From Xenorhabdus poinarii G6 (GTDB lineage Bacteria; Pseudomonadota; Gammaproteobacteria; Enterobacterales; Enterobacteriaceae), in assembly GCF_000968175.1 (NCBI RefSeq), contig NZ_FO704551.1:1860001-1924000 (forward strand): a stretch of DNA of 64,000 bases. The letters run 5' to 3'. Position 1 is the first letter of the stretch; each line of letters begins with the position of its first letter. Shown in pieces: positions 18,225 to 28,152 of this stretch. The notes below the pieces were generated by a model, which did no database searches, was not told the origin of the DNA, and was given only the letters and a program-made list of their open reading frames with translations. A program made the position numbers and the translations under genes.

Positions 18225-19223
18225 CTATTTTTTACAATTACCTGCTAGCTGATAGCCTGCTTTTTTAGCCTCTGTTTCTGATTGGAAATAAATAGCGTTT
18301 TTATCTGCGACTGTCTTATAACCCGCACAGTGAATAAGATGATAGATATGACTGTTTTTATTTCCTTTAATCTCGCCATCTTGCGCTGTTTTTGCTGTGG
18401 CGCTGAGAGCTGATCGCTGATGGTGACCACCCTGAAAATGATTTTGCTTCAGTGCATTACCCTGCAAACCCAGTCCTGAATTTTTATGTCCCAGTTCCCA
18501 TTTTTGGCTGCCGGTCACAAAGGGGTTATGATGCCCCATAATTTTGGCAATGCGGTTATCTCTTTCACGTTCCCAGGCATCTACCGGATACTGGCGATCC
18601 CATGCCATCATTAATTGCTGTTGTTGGCGTGACATCGATAAATTATAGCGATCATGCATATAGAAATAGACTCTGGCGACCATGCCTTTCACTCTATTGC
18701 GCGGTTCAAATAAACGTGATTGCGAATCGACCTTACTGCTACAGGCGCCATACATATTGGGTTTATTTTTCGCGATCATGCCATAACTAAAGTTACTACG
18801 ATCAGCATTAACTTCACCGATTGCCGGTGCCAGATTATGCATGTCCGACTCTATCATGCGAAAGACGGGATCAGTATCAACACAGTTTTTTCGTCCCCCT
18901 TCTTGCCAGCACTGGCGCTGGTGCCCAAATACCCAAGCCGGAACCATATGCTCCCATTCAATCCGCTCGGCTCTTGTTTGCTGTGCTCTGATATGATAAT
19001 CACAAGAGGCTAAATTAACACGTCCACCGCTTTTGCCAACCCACTGCCAATCACATCCACAATATAATGTGCCTATTTTTGATTTGACTTTTCCATCATA
19101 AACATTTTTTCTGGATTCAATTTTAGCTTGCTCAAAACTGGTTGGCGCACTCCATGCATGAAAAGATAAGGTTAATCCAAAAGCCAAAAGATAACGTGCC
19201 CACTGACCAATTTTATTTTTCAA
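18225..19223 (-). CDS. endA: Periplasmic endonuclease I with C-terminal extension
   Basis: The nuclease body (PTSFEQAK, YCGCDW, ERIEWEHMVPAW, DMHNLAPAIGEVNADRSNF, then HNPFVTG) matches EndA, which cuts double-stranded DNA non-specifically in the periplasm. I place the start at TTG 19223: AGGA lies 8 bases upstream and the next residues form a clean signal peptide cleaved after WSA. The longer ATG frame (19307) would bury that signal. Beyond the normal end of about 235 residues there is an extra ~60-residue tail with GNKNSHIYHLIHCAGYK and AGYQLAGNC, resembling the small cysteine-bearing Ada-like or 'sunset' domain. Confidence 0.88.
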   Translation of the reverse strand: MKNKIGQWARYLLAFGLTLSFHAWSAPTSFEQAKIESRKNVYDGKVKSKIGTLYCGCDWQWVGKSGGRVNLASCDYHIRAQQTRAERIEWEHMVPAWVFGHQRQCWQEGGRKNCVDTDPVFRMIESDMHNLAPAIGEVNADRSNFSYGMIAKNKPNMYGACSSKVDSQSRLFEPRNRVKGMVARVYFYMHDRYNLSMSRQQQQLMMAWDRQYPVDAWERERDNRIAKIMGHHNPFVTGSQKWELGHKNSGLGLQGNALKQNHFQGGHHQRSALSATAKTAQDGEIKGNKNSHIYHLIHCAGYKTVADKNAIYFQSETEAKKAGYQLAGNCKK

Positions 19224-19453
19224 AATAATTCCTATTGACTTATTAATAACCGCATCTATTGTAAACGACGTTGATGATATATCACGTCGGTTGCGCATAA
19301 TATCCACCTATTATCCTGCCTGACAAGGCCATGAAATGATAAAATCGATGCTCCCTTTTTCTGTGCATGATTAGGAAGTCACCAATTCATTATTTATATT
19401 AATTAATATTAATATGACTTAATGTATTAATTATCCTAATTCCACTTAAAAAA

Positions 19454-19480
19454 TAACCGTACCAGAAAAAGGTACGGTTA
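19454..19480. terminator. Hairpin downstream of uspF-like gene
   Basis: A 10-bp perfect stem (19454-19463 with 19471-19480) with an A-rich 7-base loop. It lies 36 bases past the stop of the first universal-stress gene on the - strand. Confidence 0.65.
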
Positions 19481-19516
19481 TATGAATAAGAATTCACTGA
19501 GTTTCAGATTAAAGCG

Positions 19517-19954
19517 TTATCTGACAACCAGAACAGAGATATTAGCATAACCTACAATCCCTGACGCATTTGAACCCAGTAAGTGAGTCGAAATATCAGG
19601 ACGACGCGATCCGACAATAATCAAATCAGCATGGATCTCACGCGCAGTAGACAGGACCTTATCTCGTGGAGAACCAAACGCAACAGAGAAAGAGACACGA
19701 TCTTTAGGTAAATCAATATGTTCTATGACTTTTTTAAGATCTTCTTCAGAATTTGCGATGGCTTTTTTGGCAAAAGCACTCAATAAATCATAATGGTAGC
19801 TATAATTTACGGAAAATCTGGAAATATCAGGGACTGAGTGAAAAAGATGAACCTTTGCACCCGATATTTTTGCCAAATATTCAGCATGCTTAATGGCATT
19901 ATCCGTTAAAATGTCTTCTGCAATATCAATCGGAACTAAAATCGTGTTATACAT
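19517..19954 (-). CDS. uspF: Universal stress protein, UspF type
   Basis: 145 residues, one USP domain. ILVPIDIAED at the start and the nucleotide-binding C terminus DLIIVGSRRPDISTHLLGSNASGIV...SVLVVR match UspF, which binds ATP and is induced by stress. A close paralogue lies directly upstream on the same strand; about 100 bases separate them. Confidence 0.9.
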   Translation of the reverse strand: MYNTILVPIDIAEDILTDNAIKHAEYLAKISGAKVHLFHSVPDISRFSVNYSYHYDLLSAFAKKAIANSEEDLKKVIEHIDLPKDRVSFSVAFGSPRDKVLSTAREIHADLIIVGSRRPDISTHLLGSNASGIVGYANISVLVVR

Positions 19955-20055
19955 ACATACTCCTCTGTCATCGGATATAACCGCCTGCTTGTGAGCATCA
20001 GTTTGAAAGCAAAAAATAACTAAAGTTAATGAATGATCATTCTCTTGACCAAACG

Positions 20056-20484
20056 TTATCGCACGACTAATACGGATGTTTTTGCATACCTGACCACCCC
20101 GGCAGAGCTGGAGCCTAACAAATGGGTCGTAATATTCGGTCGCCTTGAGCCAATCACAATCAAATCAGCGCCAATCTCATCCGCAGTAGCCGTAATTTCA
20201 TCTCTTGGAGAACCAAATGCAATCGAGTAGGCGATCTGCGTTATGGGTAAATCAATAGAATCAATCAGCTTTTTCAATTCTTGTTCTGCTTTGAGCGTCG
20301 CTTTGTCCTTAATTTCCATATATCCCAATGCATAAGCATTAATAATCGCTGATGAAATAGGCAATACATGCAAAAAATGTAACTTTGCTCCGGTTTCTTT
20401 GGCGATCTTAAGTGCGCTTTCAACTGCTTTGTTGGTAAGATCTTCTTCTGAAATATCGACTGGTACTAAAATCATTTTGTACAT
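20056..20484 (-). CDS. Universal stress protein, UspF-type paralogue
   Basis: 142 residues if begun at ATG 20484 (MYKMILVPVDIS; GGGGGA upstream); the frame could extend to 20514. Same layout as its neighbour with GADLIVIGSRRPNITTHLLGSSSAGVV...SVLVVR. The pair arose by tandem duplication; the sequences have since drifted clearly in the middle region. Confidence 0.88.
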   Translation of the reverse strand: MYKMILVPVDISEEDLTNKAVESALKIAKETGAKLHFLHVLPISSAIINAYALGYMEIKDKATLKAEQELKKLIDSIDLPITQIAYSIAFGSPRDEITATADEIGADLIVIGSRRPNITTHLLGSSSAGVVRYAKTSVLVVR

Positions 20485-20514
20485 ATGCCCGTCCCCCACT
20501 GACTGAAATGCCAA

Positions 20515-20877
20515 TTTACTCTGATTTCTTTAGTATATTGAAATACCGGAAACTTACTGTGAGTGATATAACACCAAAAACATGTTAGCGCCTATTCAGA
20601 CGGATAGATAGGGGTTAACAAGGTTCTATCAGATTAAAAGGGACATGGATAACCTGACGTGGTCACTTTGGATAAAAGCGATGCCAATACAGCAGCTCTC
20701 TATCAACTCACTGTGTAAAAATCACTCAAAATGATTTCGCTCGCGATCCCTCTGTTAATGCGATAGAACCTCTGCAAATGATCAATTTGACCTTTTTTCC
20801 ATATTATTGGAAAGACACTGAACAGGCTCTTATAGAAGTGATTCTGATTTAAAACAAAAAAAGAATAAACAAACCCG
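20515..20877. other. Gene-free stretch with IS6-like end repeat
   Basis: No credible ORF. Bases about 20704-20773 closely match 26706-26771 and carry the TTAATG.GA.AGAACC end motif also present at 50433-50449, so this is a solo end of a decayed IS6-like element. Confidence 0.55.
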
Positions 20878-21732
20878 TTATTTCATTCCATCAAATATTC
20901 TTTTCAATTCATCAGCCACTAAGCGACTCGCTGTCATTTGCATTGTGTACTTAGATGTCAACATCCATATTGAACGTATTATAGGCTCATCTAATTCTAT
21001 AGAAACTAATGGACTATTTTTAATAGCCAATGATGGAAGCAGGGCTACACCATACCCATTTTCAGCAGCAATACGTTGAATAGTAACCGAATTTGATTGA
21101 AAACGAATGGATTTATTGCCAAACCGTCTAATGAGATATTGAGACTCGGGTAAATGACTAAAGTCACTATTAAAGGTAATGATACTCACATTTTCTTCTT
21201 TTTTTATTTTTTCTATCATTTCTGGAATAGCGCAGAGTTTATAAGTAATCTCACCTACTTTTTTGCTTAAGTACTCTCCTTTTTCTGGAAGTTCTAAACG
21301 TAATGCTATATCAGCTTCTTTTCTTGGAATACTGACATTACGATTTGACACATCGATTTCCAGCCGAATTTCTGGATACTTTTTGACAAAGTCACTTAGT
21401 TTAGGGATCAGGCAATATTCTGCCATTGATGAAACCATCGAAATAACTACACTTTTTTTAAACTTCCCACCTAAACTAAAGTACTCCTCTAAGCTCTCAA
21501 CATTTTCTCTTACCAGCGATGTTTTTTTATATAAGATTAAACCTTCAACCGTTGGCACATAACCTTCCTGCGTTCTATCAAAAAGACGTTGTCTCAACGT
21601 ATGTTCCAAACGTTCTATTCGTCTGGATACTGTTACATAGTTCACATTTAATCTTTTTGAGGCAGCAGAAACAGTACAACATTCCACTAAAGCTGTAAAA
21701 AACCTCAGATCATCCCAATTTACACTATCCAT
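20878..21732 (-). CDS. LysR-family transcriptional regulator
   Basis: 284 residues. An N-terminal winged helix (WDDLRFFTALVECCTVSAASKRLNVNYVTVSRRIERLE) is followed by a LysR effector domain from about residue 90. AAGGGG precedes the ATG. Divergent from the isochorismatase-like hydrolase 173 bases away, the classical arrangement of a LysR regulator with its target. Effector unknown. Confidence 0.88.
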   Translation of the reverse strand: MDSVNWDDLRFFTALVECCTVSAASKRLNVNYVTVSRRIERLEHTLRQRLFDRTQEGYVPTVEGLILYKKTSLVRENVESLEEYFSLGGKFKKSVVISMVSSMAEYCLIPKLSDFVKKYPEIRLEIDVSNRNVSIPRKEADIALRLELPEKGEYLSKKVGEITYKLCAIPEMIEKIKKEENVSIITFNSDFSHLPESQYLIRRFGNKSIRFQSNSVTIQRIAAENGYGVALLPSLAIKNSPLVSIELDEPIIRSIWMLTSKYTMQMTASRLVADELKRIFDGMK

Positions 21733-21905
21733 AGTGTGCCCCTTGCGTAATCAATAAGACATAAATTGTAACAGTGATTGTATGTTGATGACGAACCAAT
21801 GAATAACAACTTTTTTGCACATACTATATGCAATATTTCACAATTACTTTTTATATGGCATTTCGTAACCTAGATACGTTTAATTAACAAATAAAAGGTA
21901 AGGTA

Positions 21906-22517
21906 ATGAACTCACCAAAAACGTTACTAGAAATTTCTGGAGTACCAAAAAAACGTCTTGATTGGAATAAAGCAGCGCTCATATTGATTGATTTTCAAAG
22001 AGAATATTCCGATGGTATCTTGCAATTAGGTGAATATGGGCAAGCAGCCATTATCAACGCAACTAAGCTATTAGCATATGCCAGAAAAAAGAATATACCT
22101 GTCTTTCATGTTGTACATCATGCCAAACCGGGCTCCGCAATATTTGATCCCGACACTGATAATACAAATTTGATTAAGGATGTCGAAGCAAATGGCGAGG
22201 AGAAAGTTGTCACCAAATCATTACCTAACTCATTTTACAATACAGAATTGAGTGCTCTATTGTCACTAACCAACCGTAAGCAGCTCGTATTAGCTGGTTT
22301 TATGAGCCATATGTGTGTCACTGCTACTGCCATCAAAGCGTTTGAGTTAGGATACGAAAACTTTGTCTGTGCTGATGCTTGCGCTAGCCGTGACTTGAAA
22401 TATATTGATGGCTCACGGGTTAAGGCCGAGTCAGTACATAAAGCGGCAATGGCTGCGTTGAACGATAGATATGCGACCTTGATCAATTGCTCCGATGTGA
22501 TTCACTCACTATTCTAA
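21906..22517 (+). CDS. Isochorismatase-family cysteine hydrolase
   Basis: 203 residues. The Asp-Lys-Cys triad is visible: Asp in LILIDFQREY, Lys in VVTKSLPNSFYN, Cys in AGFMSHMCVTATA. Members hydrolyse isochorismate, nicotinamide, N-carbamoyl amines or similar. The cis-peptide segment and the helix after Cys agree with the broad hydrolase group rather than EntB (no carrier domain). It stands alone, divergent from a LysR gene. Substrate not deducible. Confidence 0.88.
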   Translation: MNSPKTLLEISGVPKKRLDWNKAALILIDFQREYSDGILQLGEYGQAAIINATKLLAYARKKNIPVFHVVHHAKPGSAIFDPDTDNTNLIKDVEANGEEKVVTKSLPNSFYNTELSALLSLTNRKQLVLAGFMSHMCVTATAIKAFELGYENFVCADACASRDLKYIDGSRVKAESVHKAAMAALNDRYATLINCSDVIHSLF

Positions 22518-22706
22518 TAAGTCAAAAGAGCTACCTCATATTTTGTATAAGGATTCGATACCCATATATCAAAGTCGGTCACCCTCAACCTTTCAAGTGG
22601 CCGGGGCAATTGAGAAGTAGCCTCAGTGGGAACGAAGCTGCAAAATACAACATTTGACTAACGATGCCAAACCCACCGTTTGACCCGTTAGTCATAAAGA
22701 ACTGAC

Positions 22707-24182
22707 TTAATTCCCTAATCCACGGCCTGGTAGGGTTTGGCAAGCTTTCCCCTCCGAAGGCGGTGCTGTTTGTGCATATTTTTCATCCGGGGTAATATAG
22801 ACTTGCGTTGTTCCCACATACCCATCATTAAAGGTTGCTTCTATATATGTAGCCTCCCAGCCAGGGCGGGTATAACTCAATGAAACATCCACTTTATTAT
22901 CTGATGGAATATCAATTGGTGATGGGATATATCTTATGCCACATGCATAGCGAAAATCTCTTGCCTTAGTATTTATTGCCGTCCAGCGTATTATCTTTAC
23001 AGGCTTTTCGGAAAAACGCACTGAGAGTGTTTTATTGTGAACGAGACCGTCTATCTGCGGCAGGGCTTTTTTACTTTGATATCGGTTAACAAAAGAAACT
23101 AGCGATTGCTCAGTAAACTTTGAAATTCCGTAATGGTCAGTGTTTGGTGCAACACGCAATGATTTATCCCCTGGAAGTTTGTCATAATAAAACCTTGTGT
23201 TGTCTGGAACATAGAAATTATCACCACTTGCGTTGACGATATATTTTGGTATGGCAAGACGTGACTGGTAAATTGAGTTCATATATTTCAATGGGTCCTC
23301 TATTTCCAGTAATTTTGAAAAACCAGACGTTTTTACTAACTTGTCGATACCTTGCTGATAATAGGGATAAAATGCCACTGGCCAGTTTCCCCCATAAGAA
23401 CGATACATATGCTCCAGCGCCAAATCTATGTTCAGCAAATCAATGGCAAAGGGAACAATGGCTTCAACGTCAGGATCGGATATCGCGGTTAGCCAGGTGG
23501 TCCACCCACGCTTGGAAACACCGGTGACGATAAATTTATTGATACTCCATTGAGTGAGTTCTTCTTTTGCTACCCTCATTGCCTGAGATACCGAGGTGGA
23601 CATAGGAATATGTAATGGCATCAACTTTCTTTGTTCTGGATTATCCAGAAAAAGTTCCCAGCTACGAGCAACGCTGTCGTCTTCTTTGAGAAGTTTACCA
23701 TCATTCTGGTATGTCAAATATTGATTAGGAATGTTACTTACAGAAATAACAATAGTCTGTGTCGCGCGTGCAATATCAGCCAGCATCGCCTCACTAAAAT
23801 CAGTTGGTTTGTTGCTATTTTCTGAGCTATTACCATAGTTTATCCCATTATTCACCACGACAAGTGCTCGTTGTGTTTTTGGTGTCTCAGGAATATAGAT
23901 ATCAACGTCGTGTTGCCATTTTTCCGGGGTTACTCTTTTATCCGGCGACCATGACTGTGACACCATTTTATACCGGTTTACTTCCACCTGAGGTAATGTT
24001 TCTTTTTCTGTGAATGTGTAATCGACATCTCTTTTTGAAAGTTCCTCGCGATAATCCGGCAAAACATGAGAAAAATTACAGGTATTTTTATTCTGACAGA
24101 TAATTTTATTATCTTTAACAAGAGCAAAAGAGACGGTAGAAGAAAATAACATTAATGAAACAGCAATATTTCTTACTTTCAT
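22707..24182 (-). CDS. pqaA: PhoPQ-activated pathogenicity-related protein, PqaA type
   Basis: 491 residues with a signal peptide (MKVRNIAVSLMLFSSTVSFA) and AAGGATTAGAC ahead of the ATG. The central part holds an alpha/beta-hydrolase nucleophile elbow, VTGVSKRGWTTWL, and DNFYVPDNTRFYYDKLPG, the signatures of the PhoPQ-related family. In Salmonella pqaA is controlled by PhoP/PhoQ and affects resistance to antimicrobial peptides. Exported, probably periplasmic. I saw no clear PhoP box. Confidence 0.87.
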   Translation of the reverse strand: MKVRNIAVSLMLFSSTVSFALVKDNKIICQNKNTCNFSHVLPDYREELSKRDVDYTFTEKETLPQVEVNRYKMVSQSWSPDKRVTPEKWQHDVDIYIPETPKTQRALVVVNNGINYGNSSENSNKPTDFSEAMLADIARATQTIVISVSNIPNQYLTYQNDGKLLKEDDSVARSWELFLDNPEQRKLMPLHIPMSTSVSQAMRVAKEELTQWSINKFIVTGVSKRGWTTWLTAISDPDVEAIVPFAIDLLNIDLALEHMYRSYGGNWPVAFYPYYQQGIDKLVKTSGFSKLLEIEDPLKYMNSIYQSRLAIPKYIVNASGDNFYVPDNTRFYYDKLPGDKSLRVAPNTDHYGISKFTEQSLVSFVNRYQSKKALPQIDGLVHNKTLSVRFSEKPVKIIRWTAINTKARDFRYACGIRYIPSPIDIPSDNKVDVSLSYTRPGWEATYIEATFNDGYVGTTQVYITPDEKYAQTAPPSEGKACQTLPGRGLGN

Positions 24183-24347
24183 GTCTAATCCTTTATTTAA
24201 AAGTATATTGAAAGTGAAATGTTTTTTTAAATACTTTCTTTCTCAAAAAATAAATTTACTTCAGCTTGCTTTGAGCTATGTTTTAGTTCGTAAAATTGCA
24301 ATCATTTCACAGGTGAGTGATTTTTACTCAGATCCAGTTCAAAAAAG

Positions 24348-24493
24348 TCAGATGTCACATTTTGCAGCGTCTTTATTCCGCCCGTCGTGGATGCCAATAT
24401 AACTGACACTCTCCTTAACCAAAGATTTGACAATAGCCAGCCCGATCCCTTTTGAGCCGTCAGTTCCCAACGCTATTTTACCGGTAAGTTGAC
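24348..24493 (-). pseudogene. Short-chain dehydrogenase fragment
   Basis: On the - strand the frame reads LTGKIALGTDGSKGIGLAI and continues to VKSLVKES before a TGA at 24348. This is the N-terminal Rossmann part of an SDR (normally GKxALVTGGSKGIG) with about 48 codons left of roughly 245. It follows the MFS gene on the same strand and looks like the broken third gene of a TetR/MFS/SDR locus. Confidence 0.65.
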
Positions 24494-24536
24494 GAGTGTC
24501 ATATCCTCAATTATTAATTATTACTGATTGCCTTGG

Positions 24537-25706
24537 TTAATTGGCACGGGAAAAACGAGGTTTTTTGGGAACTCGAATGGTTTGAAACGCAAGAACGATA
24601 AGAACCAGGACTACGAGGGCAGATCCTGTCCAAGTCGCGATTATGGGGTTTTGACCAAAAAGATTCATAGAAAATGCGCTGAACATGGTTCCCAATGTGA
24701 CGCCCATAGTAATGACAGCGGTGTGTACCGTGGTTACCAGGTAACCCGTTCCACCCGCTTCAGCGACGCGTTTGATAAGCGCTGGATTCATAGAAATACC
24801 GATTAAGCCGACCAAAAGCACCATGACTAACGTAACGCTTTTCACATCACTAAATAATGAAAGTGTTACTAAGGCTATAAGCAATGCGCTGTGTCCTACA
24901 CGCAGTACCCCGACGGGATGTGCGTCAACAAAACGCCCCACAATGAGGTTACCAATCACGGTACAGATACCGTAACCAAGTAAGATCAGGGTGGTAGCAT
25001 CTGAGCTAAACCCAGCATTATCCTGAAGCAATGGTGTGAAGAAAGAGAATGAACCGTATGCTGCGCCTATCGTTAAGGCACTGACAAGATAGCGTGACCA
25101 TAGCTTAGTTGATTTTAATTTTTTAAGATCCTCAACTGACTCATCTTCAGTCGCTTTCGCCAGATCTGGCAACCCCTTGTTCACTATAATACTGATTAAT
25201 AACGCAGCTACCCCTAACAGGTAAAAGCAGCTTTGCCAGTCCCATCGAGTAGCAATGAAGTGGCTTAGAGGCAGGCCAATAACCGTTCCGATCATTAACC
25301 CACTGAGCACGACTGAGACTGATCGCCCAATCTGATCCGGCGATGGAGCCAATCGAGCCGCAAACGTCAATACGAGCCCGAATGTGGCACCAGACAAGCA
25401 ACCTGTTAATACGCGCGCCAGAGCGAGCCACCAATAATCGTGAATCACCGGTGCAAGTACCTCAATAATCGCATAGACTGCGATAATGCCGGTCAGAACT
25501 CTGCGTGGCGATTTGCGCCTTAAAATATAAGCAATGGCAGGTCCGCCGAGTGCCATGCCCAGCGCATACACCGAGACCAACAAACCTATCCGTCCCGTAG
25601 ATTCATTGAGATCAGCAGCGATATTCGGTAGCATTCCCGCAGTTTGTAGCTCACTCATGATGACTACCAATAGGGTAGTCATTAATATGGATAAATGTCG
25701 TTTCAA
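24537..25706 (-). CDS. MFS drug/sugar efflux transporter (AraJ-like)
   Basis: 389 residues, 12 predicted helices, start TTG at 25706 with AGAGGTG upstream. The N terminus (SELQTAGMLPNIAADLNESTGRIGLLVSVYALG) and the RRKSPRRVL loop place it in the DHA1 efflux group near AraJ. It lies 112 bases downstream of a TetR gene on the same strand, so regulated efflux of a toxic compound is likely. Substrate unknown. Confidence 0.87.
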   Translation of the reverse strand: MKRHLSILMTTLLVVIMSELQTAGMLPNIAADLNESTGRIGLLVSVYALGMALGGPAIAYILRRKSPRRVLTGIIAVYAIIEVLAPVIHDYWWLALARVLTGCLSGATFGLVLTFAARLAPSPDQIGRSVSVVLSGLMIGTVIGLPLSHFIATRWDWQSCFYLLGVAALLISIIVNKGLPDLAKATEDESVEDLKKLKSTKLWSRYLVSALTIGAAYGSFSFFTPLLQDNAGFSSDATTLILLGYGICTVIGNLIVGRFVDAHPVGVLRVGHSALLIALVTLSLFSDVKSVTLVMVLLVGLIGISMNPALIKRVAEAGGTGYLVTTVHTAVITMGVTLGTMFSAFSMNLFGQNPIIATWTGSALVVLVLIVLAFQTIRVPKKPRFSRAN

Positions 25707-25818
25707 CTTTTCACCTCTAGGTATGATCCGTATTGAGCACCGATTAAACGGGCTGTATCTTGATTAATTGTTTATCGTTCAGTACAAAATTGAGTGAAAG
25801 AAAATACTTTCGATATTG

Positions 25819-26400
25819 TTAAATTTTGGAAACTATTCCCTCAGCCGCTAATTGCAAAAAGCCTCTATCAGCCACCGTGACCCCCATGATCCGTAGACCG
25901 TAGTAACTGGCTAAAAATGCCTTGCCACTGGCGTTGATTTTAGTTTTAGAAGAAAGTTCGCCCGCTGCAACCCCTTGGCGGATAACATCTTTAATCAAAG
26001 ATTCCAGGCGTTGCAGATAGTGACGATTAATGGAAAGAATTGCCGGGTCTTTCTGGCTACGCTCCAGCACTGAATGCAAAGCCAGACAACCCCGAGGGTT
26101 ATCCACATTGATATCAGTTTCTATGCCCCACTGAAGCAATTTCATCAACCGCTCCTTGGCCGTGCCTGAGCTGGTCAATATGTCCTTTTGACACTTGATT
26201 CCGATATCTTGGTAATGGCGAAGAGCCTTTTCATACAAGCCTTGCTTATTGCCGAAAGCATGGTAGAGACTACCTCTTCCAAGACCTGTCTCTTGACAGA
26301 GTAATTGAGTGCTGCTGGCTTCGTAACCATTATTCCAAAATACATTCATCGCCGACTCAATCACTTTTTGGTCGTCATATTCTTTTGGTCTTCCACTCAT
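25819..26400 (-). CDS. TetR-family regulator
   Basis: 193 residues: helix-turn-helix in residues 8-50 (YDDQKVIESAMNVFWNNGYEASSTQLLCQETGLGRGSLYHAFGNK), then a ligand domain. AGAGGTAG precedes the ATG. It lies upstream of, and co-oriented with, the MFS transporter it probably represses. Confidence 0.88.
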   Translation of the reverse strand: MSGRPKEYDDQKVIESAMNVFWNNGYEASSTQLLCQETGLGRGSLYHAFGNKQGLYEKALRHYQDIGIKCQKDILTSSGTAKERLMKLLQWGIETDINVDNPRGCLALHSVLERSQKDPAILSINRHYLQRLESLIKDVIRQGVAAGELSSKTKINASGKAFLASYYGLRIMGVTVADRGFLQLAAEGIVSKI

Positions 26401-26499
26401 TGAAATCTACCTCTTTATTCTTTTGAAATGAGTTAACCAGTTCTTTACCAATTAGTCAACAATGATATTTGACAAGCCGTTACACAATTAAGACACCAG

Positions 26500-26632
26500 C
26501 ACTATCCTGCTGATATCATCGCTCAGTGTGTCCGCTGATATCCGACCTACGCGCTGAACCTGCGTAATTTGGAAGATATGATGGCTGAACGTGGAATTGC
26601 TATTGATCATTCCACACTCTTTCGTGGTTGAA
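26500..26632 (+). mobile_element. IS6-family transposase remnant
   Basis: The + strand reads YPADIIAQCVR, stop, YPTYALNLRNLEDMMAERG and IAIDHSTLFR. This is the N-terminal part of an IS6-family transposase with a nonsense codon and loss of the rest. A closely similar scrap is at 50340-50400. Confidence 0.75.
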
Positions 26633-26656
26633 TTTTTACTGGCAGTTCATCGGGAT

Positions 26657-26699
26657 AAAAAAGCGGCGTTAGACGAAAAATTTCCCCCGCCGCTTTTTT
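26657..26699. terminator. Hairpin with flanking A/T runs
   Basis: A 12-bp stem (26657-26668 with 26688-26699) with A/T ends at both sides, able to terminate either strand. It lies between the IS6 scrap and the end of adiC. A solo IS6-like end follows at 26706-26771. Confidence 0.65.
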
Positions 26700-26788
26700 C
26701 TATTAGCTCACTGCATAAAAACCACTCAAGATGGTTTCACTCACGATCTTTCTGTTAATGTGACAGAACGACTCAAGTAGGTGACACC

Positions 26789-28135
26789 CTACTCTTTTTT
26801 ATCTAACGGAAATTTTTTATCTAACGGAAACGGCACAGGATGTTTCGTGTTGTAATTAAAGGTATACATTGCCGTTATGACCATCATCACAGCCAGTGTC
26901 CACACCACTTCTTTGGCACCTGTTCCGAAAATCGCCCAAATACAATATATGAAAGCAATAAAAGTAATGACGATATAGCGTGTTTTTTCCTGCCCAAGAT
27001 GACCATGGCCAATGAGCAGTAAAGCCGCACAGGTATACAAGTAAGGGATCAACGTAAAAATCACCGAGACGGAAGAAACCAACCCAAACTCTTTCGCTGC
27101 ATTTGGAGAGACACTGCTGAGTTGGAAAATCGTCATTAAGACCCCCAGAATCAACAAACCCGCAACAGGGGTGCCAGCTTTGTTCACTTTGGCAAAGATG
27201 GCAGGAAACAATCCATCATCTGCGGCAGCTTTCGCAGTCTGTCCCGCGAGCAAAGTCCAGCCTCCCAGTGACCCCAGACACCCTGCTGCCGCACAAAAGG
27301 CCACGACGGCTCCCGCAGTCTCTCCCAATGCCAGGCGGGCAGCATCTCCAAAAGGTGACGATGAGATTTTCAATGCGGCATTGGGGATCATCCCCATAAT
27401 CACGCTACTGGACAAAACATAACAGACTGCGGCAATCAGCACCCCGCCAATCGTCGCAATCGGCACGTTGCGCTTAGGATTTTTCACAACACCGGCAGCA
27501 ACGGAAGCACTTTCAACACCAATAAAAGACCATAATGTTACATTTAAAATACTCTGGATAGCGCCAAAGGTATTGAGTCCACTCACGTTCCACGCGTCCA
27601 TATACGTTTTGCCATTGAACCAGAACCAACCAAACACCGCAGTTGCCACAATCGGGATCAAGGCCAGTATTGTCGCCACCGCCTGCACTTTAGTAATCAC
27701 ATGTGGCCCAATAATGTTCAAAATGACAAATATCCACAGTATTACTGTACAGGTGATGGTTAAAACAATCGGATCTTTCAGGATCGGGAAAAAATAACTC
27801 AAATAGCCAACGCCAATGACCACCATCGCAATATTGCCAATCCAACACGCCAGCCAGTATAAAAGGTTAGTCTGATATCCCAAAAAAGGGCCGAAGGCGC
27901 GTCGGGCATAAGCGTAAGATCCTCCCGGGCTGTCATCCAGCGAGGCGATTTTGGCATAGACAATCGATAATCCCACCGCGCCAATGATGGTCACCAGCCA
28001 GCCGAAAATGGCAATGCCTCCGGTTGCAGACAAGCTGGCCGGCAGAAGAAAAACGCCCGATCCCATGATATTACCTGCAACCATCAGGGTCACGGGGATC
28101 AACCCGACTTTTTTCGCTTCTGAAACTGTAGCCAT
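26789..28135 (-). CDS. adiC: Arginine/agmatine antiporter
   Basis: 448 residues, 12-helix APC transporter nearly superimposable on E. coli Adi[21 protein letters not shown] (unwound TM1 substrate site), the [19 protein letters not shown] helix, [20 protein letters not shown] (containing the substrate-gating Trp), and [14 protein letters not shown]. It exchanges external arginine for internal agmatine, exporting protons in effect. It starts 17 bases after adiA ends, so the two are one operon. Confidence 0.95.
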   Translation of the reverse strand: MATVSEAKKVGLIPVTLMVAGNIMGSGVFLLPASLSATGGIAIFGWLVTIIGAVGLSIVYAKIASLDDSPGGSYAYARRAFGPFLGYQTNLLYWLACWIGNIAMVVIGVGYLSYFFPILKDPIVLTITCTVILWIFVILNIIGPHVITKVQAVATILALIPIVATAVFGWFWFNGKTYMDAWNVSGLNTFGAIQSILNVTLWSFIGVESASVAAGVVKNPKRNVPIATIGGVLIAAVCYVLSSSVIMGMIPNAALKISSSPFGDAARLALGETAGAVVAFCAAAGCLGSLGGWTLLAGQTAKAAADDGLFPAIFAKVNKAGTPVAGLLILGVLMTIFQLSSVSPNAAKEFGLVSSVSVIFTLIPYLYTCAALLLIGHGHLGQEKTRYIVITFIAFIYCIWAIFGTGAKEVVWTLAVMMVITAMYTFNYNTKHPVPFPLDKKFPLDKKE

Positions 28136-28152
28136 AATTTAGCTTCCCATTT

